Translations under genes and position numbers: made by a program | Shown: one piece after another, positions 34,541 to 42,737 of the stretch | Layout: each line of letters starts with the position of its first letter | How positions within the stretch are numbered: the first letter of the stretch is position 1 | Source of the DNA: Ignavibacteriota bacterium | Lineage (GTDB): Bacteria; Bacteroidota; Ignavibacteria; UBA10030; UBA6906 | Reading direction: 5' to 3' | Assembly: GCA_003152875.1 (NCBI GenBank) | Contig: PMBF01000028.1 | Coordinates: 1,151-45,026 of the forward strand | DNA: 43,876 nt | Notes under the pieces: generated by a model | What the model was told of the DNA's origin: nothing | Databases searched by the model: none | What the model saw: the letters and a program-made list of their open reading frames with translations, nothing else

Positions 34541-34948
34541 TCAGGGTTTTGCTGACTTGAAGGCCTTGCTCAGGATCCTCTTCAGGACGGAAGTTTCGAT
34601 GTCCTTCAGCGACCTGATGTAGAGACACCCTTTTCCTTCCTTGTGCCTTCCCAGCATCACCAGGTCATCCCTGAGCCGGTCGAGTCCGCCTGCAAGATAC
34701 ATCGCTATATTCTGTTTCCTGGGAGAAAAACCGATCACGGGCGTGTCCCCTTCGCGTCCGCTCTCATAGACGTAATGGCGCGTTCCGAAACCGACGATTG
34801 AGCTTCCCCACATGACCGGAGGCGTACCCGCGACAGCCTGCATCATCCGGAGGAGAGTGAGACAGTCCTCCCTGACGGTGGGATCGCCGATCTTCTTCAG
34901 GAAGGCGATTGCGCTGGTCTCTGTCGGTTTCGTCTTGTTCTCTGCCAT
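34541..34948 (-). CDS. DUF1801-family protein
   Basis: 135 residues of the DUF1801 (YdhG-like) family. Typical motifs are FLKKIGDPTVREDCLTLLRMM near the start, PPVMWGSSIVGFGTRHYVYESGREGDTPVIGFSPRKQNIAMYLA in the middle, and HKEGKGCLYIRSLKDIETSVLKRIL at the end. The family has an iron-chaperone-like (Fra) fold but its function is not known. The start is well fixed by GAAGGAGG ahead of ATG 34948; the longer reading to 35443 crosses the aspartate kinase gene and is rejected. It lies convergent with the oxidoreductase gene and divergent from aspartate kinase. Confidence 0.85.
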   Translation of the reverse strand: MAENKTKPTETSAIAFLKKIGDPTVREDCLTLLRMMQAVAGTPPVMWGSSIVGFGTRHYVYESGREGDTPVIGFSPRKQNIAMYLAGGLDRLRDDLVMLGRHKEGKGCLYIRSLKDIETSVLKRILSKAFKSAKP

Positions 34949-35097
34949 GAAGCCTCCTTCGTGTTGTGGAGTCCCGGAGGGAGGCGGAGCGGTCGATTCC
35001 GGGACCGGAATTGGAGAATTGGTGGAGAATATCCCTGCATTCCGAGTCAATGTCAAGACAGGGTGAACCGTCGTGTCCCGGGTTCCGCCTGCCTTTT

Positions 35098-35126
35098 TTG
35101 CTTCTTCCAGAGGGATGTGATATATT
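35098..35126 (+). promoter_or_regulatory. candidate promoter of aspartate kinase
   Basis: TTGCTT (35098-35103), 17 bases, TATATT (35121-35126). Transcription would start near 35133, about 20 bases ahead of ATG 35153. Confidence 0.55.
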
Positions 35127-35152
35127 TCTCCTTCAAACCAGTTCACCCTCTG

Positions 35153-36517
35153 ATGATCGTCATGAAATTCGGCGGCACCTCGAACCAGGATGCCGCTGCC
35201 ATGAGGAATGTCCTCCGAATCGTCCGCGCCCACGTGCAGCATCGCCCCGTGGTGGTGATCTCGGCGATTGCGAAGGCGACGAACGAGCTGGAGCGGAGCG
35301 CCAGGACGGCCCAGCAGGGTGATGAAGCCGGGGCCCTGAAGATCCTCGAGGCTCTCTTCTCCCGCCATGCGGCCATTCGCGCGGATCTCATTCAGGATCC
35401 CGGCCGTGCCGCCGGCCTGGAGGCGAGATTCAGCAGGTGGCACGAAGAGCTCAACCGCCTGGCTCGCGGGATTGCGATCCTGGGGGAGCTCACTCCTCGG
35501 TCCATGGACGCCGTCTGTTCGTACGGCGAAAGGCTGTCGTCTTCGCTCGTTGCCGCGGGACTCCAGGAGCAGGGGACGAATGCCGTCTGGGTGGATGTGA
35601 AGGAGTTCATGGTGACCGACGATAATTTCGGTCAGGCACGGCCGCTCATGGATCCCGTCGCCGAAGGTCTCAGGCGTACGGTGCTCCCGCTGCTCGATGA
35701 CGGGAAAGTGCCGGTGACGCAGGGCTTCATCGGTGTGACGCGCGGTGGGCTGCCGACGACCATGGGAAGGGAGAGCTCCGACTATTCGGCATCGATTATC
35801 GGGGCCGCGATGGGTGCGGAGAATGTGCAGATATGGACAGACGTGGATGGTATCCTCAGCTCCGATCCTACCGTCGTCAGCGCAACGCAGCTCGTCGAGC
35901 GGATGTCGTTTCAGGAGGCATTTGAGCTTTCATATTTCGGCGCGAAGGTGCTCCATCCCGGTACCATGCTCCCGATGTTCGAGCGGCGCATCCCCGTGCG
36001 GATCCTCAATTCGAGGAACCCGGAGAGTCCCGGCACGCTGGTCGACGCCGACGGGGGGGGCGATGCGCCGGGTGTCGTGAAATCCATCGCGTTCAGAAGA
36101 GGGGTGTCGATCATTACGGTCACGCCCGAAAGACGCCTCGGACAGTTCCTCTTCTGGGAAGGAGTGTACAGCGTTCTCAACCGGCTTGGTGTGGGCACCG
36201 GGACCACGGTGACCTCGGAGTACAATCTGGCCATCACGGTTGACAACAAGAGCGACGTTGGGAAGCTTGCGCTTGACCTCCGGGACGTTGGCGAAGTGTC
36301 CGTTGCGGAGGGTCTTGCCGCGATCTGCCTGGTGGGCCATGGGATTGGAAAGAGCGCCGACATATTCCCCCGTTTGTTCGCGTCTCTGGGCAAAGTCCAG
36401 GTTCCGCTTGTTTCCGCAGGCGCCTCGCAGACAAGCATCACGCTGGGGATCAGAGAGGCCGACCTGGATGAGGCCGTGAGGCGTTTGCACAGGGAGTTTT
36501 TCGAGCGGTCTTCGTGA
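35153..36517 (+). CDS. lysC: aspartate kinase
   Basis: 454-residue enzyme that phosphorylates aspartate at the start of the lysine, threonine and methionine pathway. The kinase motifs are VMKFGGTSNQDAAAM, SYGERLSSSLVAA, VTQGFIGVTRGGLPTTMGRESSDYSA and IWTDVDGILSSDPTVV, and FELSYFGAKVLHPGTM. The C-terminal part has two ACT-like domains (VSIITVTPERRLGQFLFWEGVY and VAEGLAAICLVGHGIG), so feedback inhibition is likely. It is monofunctional; no homoserine dehydrogenase domain is fused. The start is ATG 35153 (MIVMKFGG); an in-frame ATG at 35162 is close by. The frame opens further upstream, but the promoter at 35098 excludes that. Confidence 0.95.
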   Translation: MIVMKFGGTSNQDAAAMRNVLRIVRAHVQHRPVVVISAIAKATNELERSARTAQQGDEAGALKILEALFSRHAAIRADLIQDPGRAAGLEARFSRWHEELNRLARGIAILGELTPRSMDAVCSYGERLSSSLVAAGLQEQGTNAVWVDVKEFMVTDDNFGQARPLMDPVAEGLRRTVLPLLDDGKVPVTQGFIGVTRGGLPTTMGRESSDYSASIIGAAMGAENVQIWTDVDGILSSDPTVVSATQLVERMSFQEAFELSYFGAKVLHPGTMLPMFERRIPVRILNSRNPESPGTLVDADGGGDAPGVVKSIAFRRGVSIITVTPERRLGQFLFWEGVYSVLNRLGVGTGTTVTSEYNLAITVDNKSDVGKLALDLRDVGEVSVAEGLAAICLVGHGIGKSADIFPRLFASLGKVQVPLVSAGASQTSITLGIREADLDEAVRRLHREFFERSS

Positions 36518-36603
36518 ACATGCCCAGGGCTGAACACGCGGCGGGTCAGCGGTCGCTGCATGCCTCCGATTCAAGGCAGATCCGGATGGGTGGGAGGAGA
36601 AAA

Positions 36604-37350
36604 ATGACCGCGGGAGGGCGGAGCGCTCTCGGGTCCAGGACCAGGCGGGCAGCGGAAATTCTGGAAGGATATCTCGGGAGCCCGAGTCAGTCGAAGAATC
36701 TCCCTCCGCCTCTCGATATGCTGATTGCCACCATTCTTTCCCAGAATACCAACGACAAGAACAGCCATCGGGCCTATTCGCTTCTTCGCGCCAGGTACCC
36801 GTTGTGGGAAGATGTTGCAGAAGCCCCGATGCGAGGGGTGGTTGCCGCAATCCGTTCGGGGGGGATGGCCGCTCAGAAGGCCGCCCGCATCAAGGAGATA
36901 CTCAGGAATGTCAGAGAGGGGTTCGGCGGATATACGCTCGATAGCATCAGGCACTGGCATTCCGACGCCGTACTGAAACATCTGACAGCCCTCAAGGGGG
37001 TGGGCCCGAAAACTGCGGCATGCGTTCTCCTGTTCTCGCTCGGGCGGGATCTCTTCCCGGTGGACACTCACGTCCACAGGATCTGCGGCAGGCTGGCGCT
37101 CGCGCCGGGTGCGAGAACTCCGGAGGAGACCTTCAACATCATGCGGGACATCGTTCCGGCCGGGCACGGCTATTCGTTCCATACTAACCTGATCAGGTTC
37201 GGGCGAAAAGTATGCCGGTCCGCCCGTCCGGCGTGCGGAGAGTGCCCCCTGCAGGAACTCTGCGTGTACGAAGGGAAAGACACACGCCGCCGCTTCGTGC
37301 AATCCGGGGCGGACCACGACTTCATGCTGCTTGACAACGTCCGGCAATGA
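36604..37350 (+). CDS. endonuclease III homologue (HhH-GPD), second copy
   Basis: 248 residues. LKGVGPKTAACVLLFSLG carries the helix-hairpin-helix with K136; VDTHVHRICGRLAL carries D154, so both catalytic residues of an AP lyase/glycosylase are present. The [4Fe-4S] cysteines CRSARPACGECPLQELC keep the Nth spacing C-x6-C-x2-C-x5-C. The substrate-pocket region LIATILSQNTNDKNSHRAY differs from the nth at 233-871, so the two are paralogues of different subfamilies. ATG 36604 is preferred for the GGAGGAGA seven bases ahead; a GTG at 36514 also lies in frame. Its last four bases overlap the next gene, a glycosyltransferase, so the two are translationally coupled. Confidence 0.88.
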   Translation: MTAGGRSALGSRTRRAAEILEGYLGSPSQSKNLPPPLDMLIATILSQNTNDKNSHRAYSLLRARYPLWEDVAEAPMRGVVAAIRSGGMAAQKAARIKEILRNVREGFGGYTLDSIRHWHSDAVLKHLTALKGVGPKTAACVLLFSLGRDLFPVDTHVHRICGRLALAPGARTPEETFNIMRDIVPAGHGYSFHTNLIRFGRKVCRSARPACGECPLQELCVYEGKDTRRRFVQSGADHDFMLLDNVRQ

Positions 37351-38369
37351 TCGATGAACTGACCGACGCCAGGAGTATCCTCCTGATTAAGCTGCGCGCA
37401 GTCGGCGATGTGGTCCTTTCTACTGTGGTGTTGAAGAATCTCAGGGAGGCTCTGCCGCAGGCGGAAATCGACTTCCTCACCGAGCCTGCCGGTGCCGGAG
37501 TCCTGGAAGGAAACCCCCTTCTCGCTCGGACGGTGGTGTATGACCGCCGGAGTATGTCCGGTCCCGGATTGATCAGGCTCATCCGGAGCAGGCGTTACGA
37601 CGCGGTGATAGATCTGTTTTGCAACCCGAGAACGGCCCTGGTGACCCGCCTGAGCGGCGCGCGTGTGAGGGTCGGCTACCGGTTTCGGGGGCGCACGTAC
37701 GCCTACAACACCGTCGTCGAGCCCCGCGGCGGCGAAGTGCATAACACGCAGTTCAACCTGGACGCCCTGGTGCGGATCGGCGTTCCGATCGTCGACCGCT
37801 CGCTGCACATTGTTCCCGGTGAGCCTGACGAAGAGAAGGCCGGAAGGATCCTCTCGGAGCGCCGGGGCCGGCGGATCGTGGCCATAAACCCGGGCGGGGG
37901 ATGGACCGTGAAACGGTGGCCCCTCGATCGCTTCGCGCGGCTTGCCGATATGCTCATCGACGAACTTGGGGTCGACATCCTCCTTCTCTGGGGGCCAGGG
38001 GAAGGTGAGGAGATTGAATGGCTCCGGCGCGGGATGAAGCACAGGCCTCTGATACCCCCGGCGACGAAGCTGCTGGAGCTTGCCGCAATCCTGAAGCGCT
38101 GCTGGTTCATGGTGAGCAACGACTCAGGACCGATGCACATCGGGGCCGCGATGGGGATTCCGGTGGTGGGAATATTCGGGCCCACGAACCCCCATCTGCA
38201 GGGCCCTTTCGGGGACCAGCATCAGACGGTCCGGAATGAGGAACTCCCATGTCTGGGCTGCAACCTGACTGAATGCCCCATCGGAAACCCCTGCATGCTG
38301 GAACTCAGCGTGGAAAGAGTGATGGAAGCGGCGCGAGCGATGCTGCACAGGAACGCCATGGCGAGGTGA
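37347..38369 (+). CDS. family 9 glycosyltransferase (heptosyltransferase type)
   Basis: 340 residues of GT9, the ADP-heptose:lipopolysaccharide heptosyltransferase family. ILLIKLRAVGDVVLSTVVLKNLREALP is the family opening; AINPGGGWTVKRWP and VSNDSGPMHIGAAMGIPVVGIFGPTNP are the sugar-nucleotide site. The C-terminal cysteine motif CLGCNLTECPIGNPCM is common in the family. It overlaps the previous gene by four bases (ATGA). It probably extends the core of lipopolysaccharide or another surface glycan; the true donor is unknown. Confidence 0.92.
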   Translation: MIDELTDARSILLIKLRAVGDVVLSTVVLKNLREALPQAEIDFLTEPAGAGVLEGNPLLARTVVYDRRSMSGPGLIRLIRSRRYDAVIDLFCNPRTALVTRLSGARVRVGYRFRGRTYAYNTVVEPRGGEVHNTQFNLDALVRIGVPIVDRSLHIVPGEPDEEKAGRILSERRGRRIVAINPGGGWTVKRWPLDRFARLADMLIDELGVDILLLWGPGEGEEIEWLRRGMKHRPLIPPATKLLELAAILKRCWFMVSNDSGPMHIGAAMGIPVVGIFGPTNPHLQGPFGDQHQTVRNEELPCLGCNLTECPIGNPCMLELSVERVMEAARAMLHRNAMAR

Positions 38370-38501
38370 CTGGAGATGACACTCATCGACAGTCAACGGC
38401 GAAGCTCCCTCCGGAGGGCATTCCATTCAGATTCAAGCCATGTGACCCGGCCCTGGCGTTATGACCGGCGGAACCGTGGATCATGAAACGGGTCTCAGCC
38501 T

Positions 38502-39656
38502 ATGAGCATGCACATACCCTCCTGCAAGCATTTTACCGGCTACAAGCCCTGCTATCCCGGAACACAGTGTCTCGGGGAGTGCGTGAGTTATGATCCCATC
38601 GGGACCAGGATTCTGCTCATCAATCTCGACGCCATGGGCAACGTCCTCGCGACGACCAGCATTCTCCCGGCCATCAAGCGGAAATACCCCGAGAGCCGCA
38701 TCACCTGGATCACTCTCAAGAATGCTGCGCCATTGCTTGTCAACAATCCCCTGATCGACCGCGTGATTCTCTGGGAGCCCGAGGCCTGGCTCGTCCTGGA
38801 GACACAGGCGTTTGATATCGTGATGAATGTCGACAAGTCCCCTCGCTCGGGCGCTCTTGCCATGCGGATGAATGCGGCCGAGCGTCTCGGGTTCGGGCTC
38901 AATGACGACGGCGTCATTGTTCCGCTGAACACTGAGGCGGAAGAAAACTATCGGCTCGGACTGGACGACAACCTGAAGTTCCGGATCAACCGGAAGAGCG
39001 TGCCGCAGCTCCAGTGTGAAGAGTTCCGTCTGAAGTATGCCCGCGATGAATATATCCTGAACCTCACGGATGAGGAAGAGTCGTTCTGCCGCGAGTACCG
39101 GGAGGAGGCGGGAATCGGCCCGGACAGCCTTGTGGTCGGTTTCAACACGGGATGCTCTGAGCTCTACCCAAACAAGAAGCTCACCGTCGAGCAGCACGTT
39201 GTTCTGATCGAGAGACTGAACGAGGAGGCAGGGCTGAGCCTGCTTCTCCTGGGGGGCCCGGAAGACACCGTGCGAAACGCGGAGATCATGCGCCGGGTGG
39301 GACAGGGCGTTGTCAACACTCCTACGAACGAGGGCGTGAGACGCGGCGTGTGTTACGAGAATGTCTGCGACGCGGTAGTCACCGGAGACTCCTTCGGAAT
39401 GCACCTGGCAGTGGGACTGAAGAAACATGTCATCGCATGGTTCGGTCTGAGCTGCTGGAACGAGATCGACCTTTTCGACCGCGGCGTCAAACTGTATCAC
39501 GAGGAGCTGGTGTGTTCGCCCTGCTGGAAACACGAATGTCCCTACAACCTTGAGTGCCTTCAGCTCGTTGACCTGGACCGGATCGCCGGGGAGGTCCTCG
39601 AGTACCGTGATCGGCGAGCCGCCTCGTCATACGCCCCAGGGGCCGCCGGCCGATGA
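38502..39656 (+). CDS. GT9-like glycosyltransferase with N-terminal cysteine cluster
   Basis: 384 residues. After a short front part, TRILLINLDAMGNVLATTSILPAIKRKYP and, near the end, VVTGDSFGMHLAVGLKKHVIAWFGLSCWNE give the GT9 fold; the C-terminal CSPCWKHECPYNLECL is the usual family cysteine motif. The unusual part is the N-terminus: IPSCKHFTGYKPCYPGTQC followed by LGEC places C8, C17, C23 and C27 ahead of the fold, as if to bind a metal or an Fe-S cluster. The glycine-rich DP.GPMHIG site of standard heptosyltransferases is replaced by GDSFGMHLAVG, so catalysis may differ. The start is ATG 38502 (or the third codon, 38508) with only a weak ribosome-binding site. Confidence 0.85.
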   Translation: MSMHIPSCKHFTGYKPCYPGTQCLGECVSYDPIGTRILLINLDAMGNVLATTSILPAIKRKYPESRITWITLKNAAPLLVNNPLIDRVILWEPEAWLVLETQAFDIVMNVDKSPRSGALAMRMNAAERLGFGLNDDGVIVPLNTEAEENYRLGLDDNLKFRINRKSVPQLQCEEFRLKYARDEYILNLTDEEESFCREYREEAGIGPDSLVVGFNTGCSELYPNKKLTVEQHVVLIERLNEEAGLSLLLLGGPEDTVRNAEIMRRVGQGVVNTPTNEGVRRGVCYENVCDAVVTGDSFGMHLAVGLKKHVIAWFGLSCWNEIDLFDRGVKLYHEELVCSPCWKHECPYNLECLQLVDLDRIAGEVLEYRDRRAASSYAPGAAGR

Positions 39657-39810
39657 GCAGCATGGCGGCAGGATGTGGGCCTGATTCGCCCGGTGAATGG
39701 GGGTACGTATCTCGCACCCTCCGGGAAGTCCAAAATGGCGGCCAGCCGGGGTCCTGAAGGGCACTCCGCTGTTCTGGAGAACGGAGATGAGAGATGATTC
39801 CAGAGGAACA

Positions 39811-40491
39811 ATGAGTATCCGCGCCATACTTTTCGGAGCCACAGGCATGGTTGGGGAGGGGGTTCTGCACGAGGCGCTCAACCATCCCGCAGTGGAGGCC
39901 GTCCTGGTCATTGGCAGGAAGCCGTGCCAAGTGACTCATCCGAAGCTGAAGGAGCTCGTTCACGCCGATTTCCTTGATTACACCGCAATTGAAGCACACC
40001 TCGCCGGGTACACCGGGTGCTTCTTCTGCCTGGGCGTATCATCCATAGGAATGAGCGAAAAGGACTACATCCGGGTGACCTACGATCTGACCATGCAGGC
40101 TGCCCGGACTCTCTCAAGGCTGAATCCCTCGATGACGTTCTGCTATGTCTCGGGCGCTGGGACCGACAGCAGTGAGCGGGGCCGCATCATGTGGGCAAGG
40201 GTCAAGGGGAAGACGGAAAATGACCTGATGAAGCTTCCGTTCAAGGCTGTGTACCTGTTCCGGCCTGGGTTCATCAAGCCCACGAAAGGTCTGAAGAACG
40301 CATTTGCGGCTGCACGAATTGTGGGATTAGCCTATCCGGTCCTGAGGTTGCTCATCCCCAAGTTCGTTTCGACCCTCAGGGATCTGGGCCTGGCGATGAT
40401 CGAGGCGGTCAGGAGCGGCTATTCCCGCCCGATCCTTGAATGCCGGGATATCGTCCGGCTCGCCCGGGCCGGCCGCGAGGGGATCGCCTGA
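39811..40491 (+). CDS. NAD(P)-binding Rossmann-fold protein (NmrA/SDR-atypical type)
   Basis: 226 residues. ILFGATGMVGEGVLHEALNHP is the GxxGxxG nucleotide-binding turn of the atypical short-chain dehydrogenase or NAD(P)H-binding (NmrA-like) family. GCFFCLGVSSIGMSEKDYIRVTYDLT and FCYVSGAGTDSSERGRIMWARVKGKTENDLM (YVSG with a following K) are typical of NAD-dependent epimerase/dehydratase-like proteins, such as those related to oxidoreductase HTATIP2. The start is ATG 39811 because AGAGGA lies six bases ahead; the frame opens earlier at 39697. The substrate is unknown. Confidence 0.83.
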   Translation: MSIRAILFGATGMVGEGVLHEALNHPAVEAVLVIGRKPCQVTHPKLKELVHADFLDYTAIEAHLAGYTGCFFCLGVSSIGMSEKDYIRVTYDLTMQAARTLSRLNPSMTFCYVSGAGTDSSERGRIMWARVKGKTENDLMKLPFKAVYLFRPGFIKPTKGLKNAFAAARIVGLAYPVLRLLIPKFVSTLRDLGLAMIEAVRSGYSRPILECRDIVRLARAGREGIA

Positions 40492-40708
40492 GGGAGAATG
40501 AATCCTTCTGAAACGAGGGGCCTGCCGGTTCGGGCGCAAAGCGGCAGTGTGCCATGCGCCGCGATTGAGCATCATTCCTCTGCTTCGTCTCCACCCGGGT
40601 ACTCCGGCGTTTGACTGACGGTTCCGGGCAAACGGGAGACATAGGCAGGGGCACCACCTAACTCGTCTTACTGGATTGATGAGGCGCCGACTTCGGCGAG
40701 GGAGTATT

Positions 40709-41101
40709 ATGCATTCCAGAATACGGCTCCAAGCAATTCCGGAGATGTTTGCGATCTGCAAGCTCCCCCCGAAAGCCAGGATTCCCACCTGGGCGGTGTC
40801 CGGGAAATTCTGGTCGGTGACGCGGACGTCTACCGAGCTCTCTGTGGTCTGCGAGCAGAGCCGGGTGCCGTCACGGGCTGCCGCCGAGCGCAACTGGCGG
40901 ATACTTCAGGTCGTCGGCCCCCTGCCGTTCGAAATGGTCGGTGTCCTCTCTTCCCTGACTTCCCCGCTGGCCAAGGGAGGTCTGAGTATCTTTGCCATTT
41001 CGACCTTCGAAACGGACCTCCTTCTGGTTCGTGAGGAGTCACTGGAGAAAGCCTGCCGGATCCTGGAAAAGGCCGGCCACATGGTGTTTGGATGTCAATA
41101 G
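40709..41101 (+). CDS. ACT-domain protein
   Basis: 130 residues. RNWRILQVVGPLPFEMVGVLSSLTSPLAKGGLSIFAISTFETDLLLVREESLEKACRILEKAGH, given here by its ends, is an ACT-type regulatory fold (residues 60-125) like the small CASTOR-like ACT proteins. There is no catalytic domain, so it is probably an amino-acid sensor or a partner of another enzyme. ATG 40709 is fixed by GAGGGAG ahead of it; the frame opens at 40676. Function unknown. Confidence 0.8.
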   Translation: MHSRIRLQAIPEMFAICKLPPKARIPTWAVSGKFWSVTRTSTELSVVCEQSRVPSRAAAERNWRILQVVGPLPFEMVGVLSSLTSPLAKGGLSIFAISTFETDLLLVREESLEKACRILEKAGHMVFGCQ

Positions 41102-41403
41102 GTTGAGAAGCACAAACGCGGACACCAAAAGCAAGAAGGGGGGGATTCTCTTCAGACCAACAGCCGCTGGTATTCAGGCTCAGGCACTGCGGGCCGCTCG
41201 CAATTTCTTCGCTTCGCGGGCGCGGGTCCTGGAAGAATCCAGCCGATGCACTTTCGGAGTCGAACGAGGGACTGATGTGTAGTTCCGGGAAACAAGGAGC
41301 CATAAGGTTACGGTCAGCAATCGACTCAGAGAGGCGATCGACGCGTCGAGGTTGCGGGTTCTGAGAAGAGTGCGTGGCGTTGTGATTAACGGGGAGGGCC
41401 TCC
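41102..41403. other. 302-base intergenic stretch
   Basis: No gene, repeat or clear promoter was seen between the ACT-domain gene and the DinB-family gene. Confidence 0.4.
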
Positions 41404-41892
41404 ATGAATACCGTCAGCAAGCAACTCCGGGAAACGATCGATGCGGCGCATCCGCGTCTTACCTCCATTACGGAAGCCCGTGCCTCCGAGAGACCGTATG
41501 CCGACAAATGGTCCATCAAGGAAACTCTCGGACATATGATCGATTCCGCCTCCAATAACCATCAACGGATTGTGCGGATGCAGGAGACCGGCAACATCGG
41601 GACATTTACCTATTCCCAGCAACATTGGGTGACCTCGCAGCACTACCAGGAGGAGCCATGGCGCGACATGGTGGAGTGCTGGTACCGGCTCAATGCGCAT
41701 CTCGCACACATCATCGCGCATGTCGACCCCGGCTCACTGGAGCATGTGTGCGACACGGGGTACGCGAAGCCTGCGAGTCTGAAATTCGTGATCGAGGACT
41801 ACCTGAGGCACCTGGAACACCATCTGGGCCAGATCCTTGGCGATGAGGACCCCAGGCAGAGAGCGAAATGGGTGAGGAGGGTGCCTGGATAG
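41404..41892 (+). CDS. DinB-family protein
   Basis: 162 residues with the four-helix DinB/YfiT fold. The metal-site histidines appear as GHMIDSASNNHQRI and HLEHHLGQIL, with a further H in AHIIAHV. Members of the family act as metal-dependent thiol or mycothiol/bacillithiol transferases, but most are uncharacterised; the name DinB does not imply DNA damage here. The start is firm: GGGGAGGG lies eight bases ahead of ATG 41404. The next gene begins after 64 bases. Confidence 0.9.
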   Translation: MNTVSKQLRETIDAAHPRLTSITEARASERPYADKWSIKETLGHMIDSASNNHQRIVRMQETGNIGTFTYSQQHWVTSQHYQEEPWRDMVECWYRLNAHLAHIIAHVDPGSLEHVCDTGYAKPASLKFVIEDYLRHLEHHLGQILGDEDPRQRAKWVRRVPG

Positions 41893-41956
41893 TGCCCTCA
41901 GGCGCGAAGCCGGGCGGCCTCCCAAATTCCACCCGGATGTTGCGAAAGGCAGGAAT

Positions 41957-42700
41957 GTGAACAGAGTCGCCGTCATATCGGACATTCACGGGAACATCCT
42001 TGCTCTCGAACAGGTCGCAGCCGACATCAAGAGGAGGGGTGTCGACGCGGTTTTCAACCTTGGCGATCACGTTTCCGGGCCCCTCTGGCCGCGGGAAACG
42101 ATCGAGTACCTGATAGGCCAGGATTGGATTCACATTGCGGGGAACCATGACCGGCAAATCGTTGAAACAAATCCCCAAGGCCATGGTCTTTCGGACCGGT
42201 ACGCGTTCCAGAGGCTTGATGAGGCCCAGCGGCAATGGCTCATGGCGTTGCCCGGGACAATCGCCATCGAGGAGGGCTTGCTTCTCTTCCACGGATCGCC
42301 ATCGAGTGACACGACCTATCTGCTGGAAACAATCGAACATGGGAGAGGGAGGCTGGCGTCGCGTGCGGAAATAACCCGGCGGCTTGGCGGGGCTCACTCG
42401 CCGGTCATGCTCTGCGGCCATACACATATCCCGCGGGCCGTCGCATTGCCCGGCACTATCCTTATTGTCAACCCGGGGAGTGTCGGCCTCCCCGCCTACA
42501 GTGACGAGGTCCCTCACCCGCACGTCATGGAAACCGGATCACCTCATGCCCGGTACGCGATTCTGGAACGACGGGCCGGTCAATGGAACGTGGAGCTGAT
42601 CATGGTCTCTTATGACCACGAGCGTGCGGCCGGGCAGGCCCGCAGGAACGATCGACCGGACTGGTCTGCCGGCCTTCAGACGGGGTTCGCGACCGTTTGA
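41957..42700 (+). CDS. metallophosphoesterase
   Basis: 247 residues of the calcineurin-like phosphoesterase superfamily (YfcE/MJ0936 type). The dimetal motifs are VAVISDIHGNILAL, VFNLGDHVSG, IHIAGNHD, LFHGSP, and MLCGHTHIPRA, with VNPGSVGLP at the end, all in the family order. The start is GTG 41957, as the only good in-frame start with AGGAA-type sequence ahead. The likely substrate is a nucleotide or a phosphodiester; not decidable from the sequence. It is followed after 37 bases by the methyltransferase gene. Confidence 0.92.
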   Translation: MNRVAVISDIHGNILALEQVAADIKRRGVDAVFNLGDHVSGPLWPRETIEYLIGQDWIHIAGNHDRQIVETNPQGHGLSDRYAFQRLDEAQRQWLMALPGTIAIEEGLLLFHGSPSSDTTYLLETIEHGRGRLASRAEITRRLGGAHSPVMLCGHTHIPRAVALPGTILIVNPGSVGLPAYSDEVPHPHVMETGSPHARYAILERRAGQWNVELIMVSYDHERAAGQARRNDRPDWSAGLQTGFATV

Positions 42701-42737
42701 TGCCGGAGATCCCTCTCAAACTCAAAGCCGTCGACAC

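Noticed and set aside
34949-35443. Long N-terminal extension of the DUF1801 protein
   Set aside because: It runs through the aspartate kinase promoter and coding start; GAAGGAGG ahead of ATG 34948 gives a better start.
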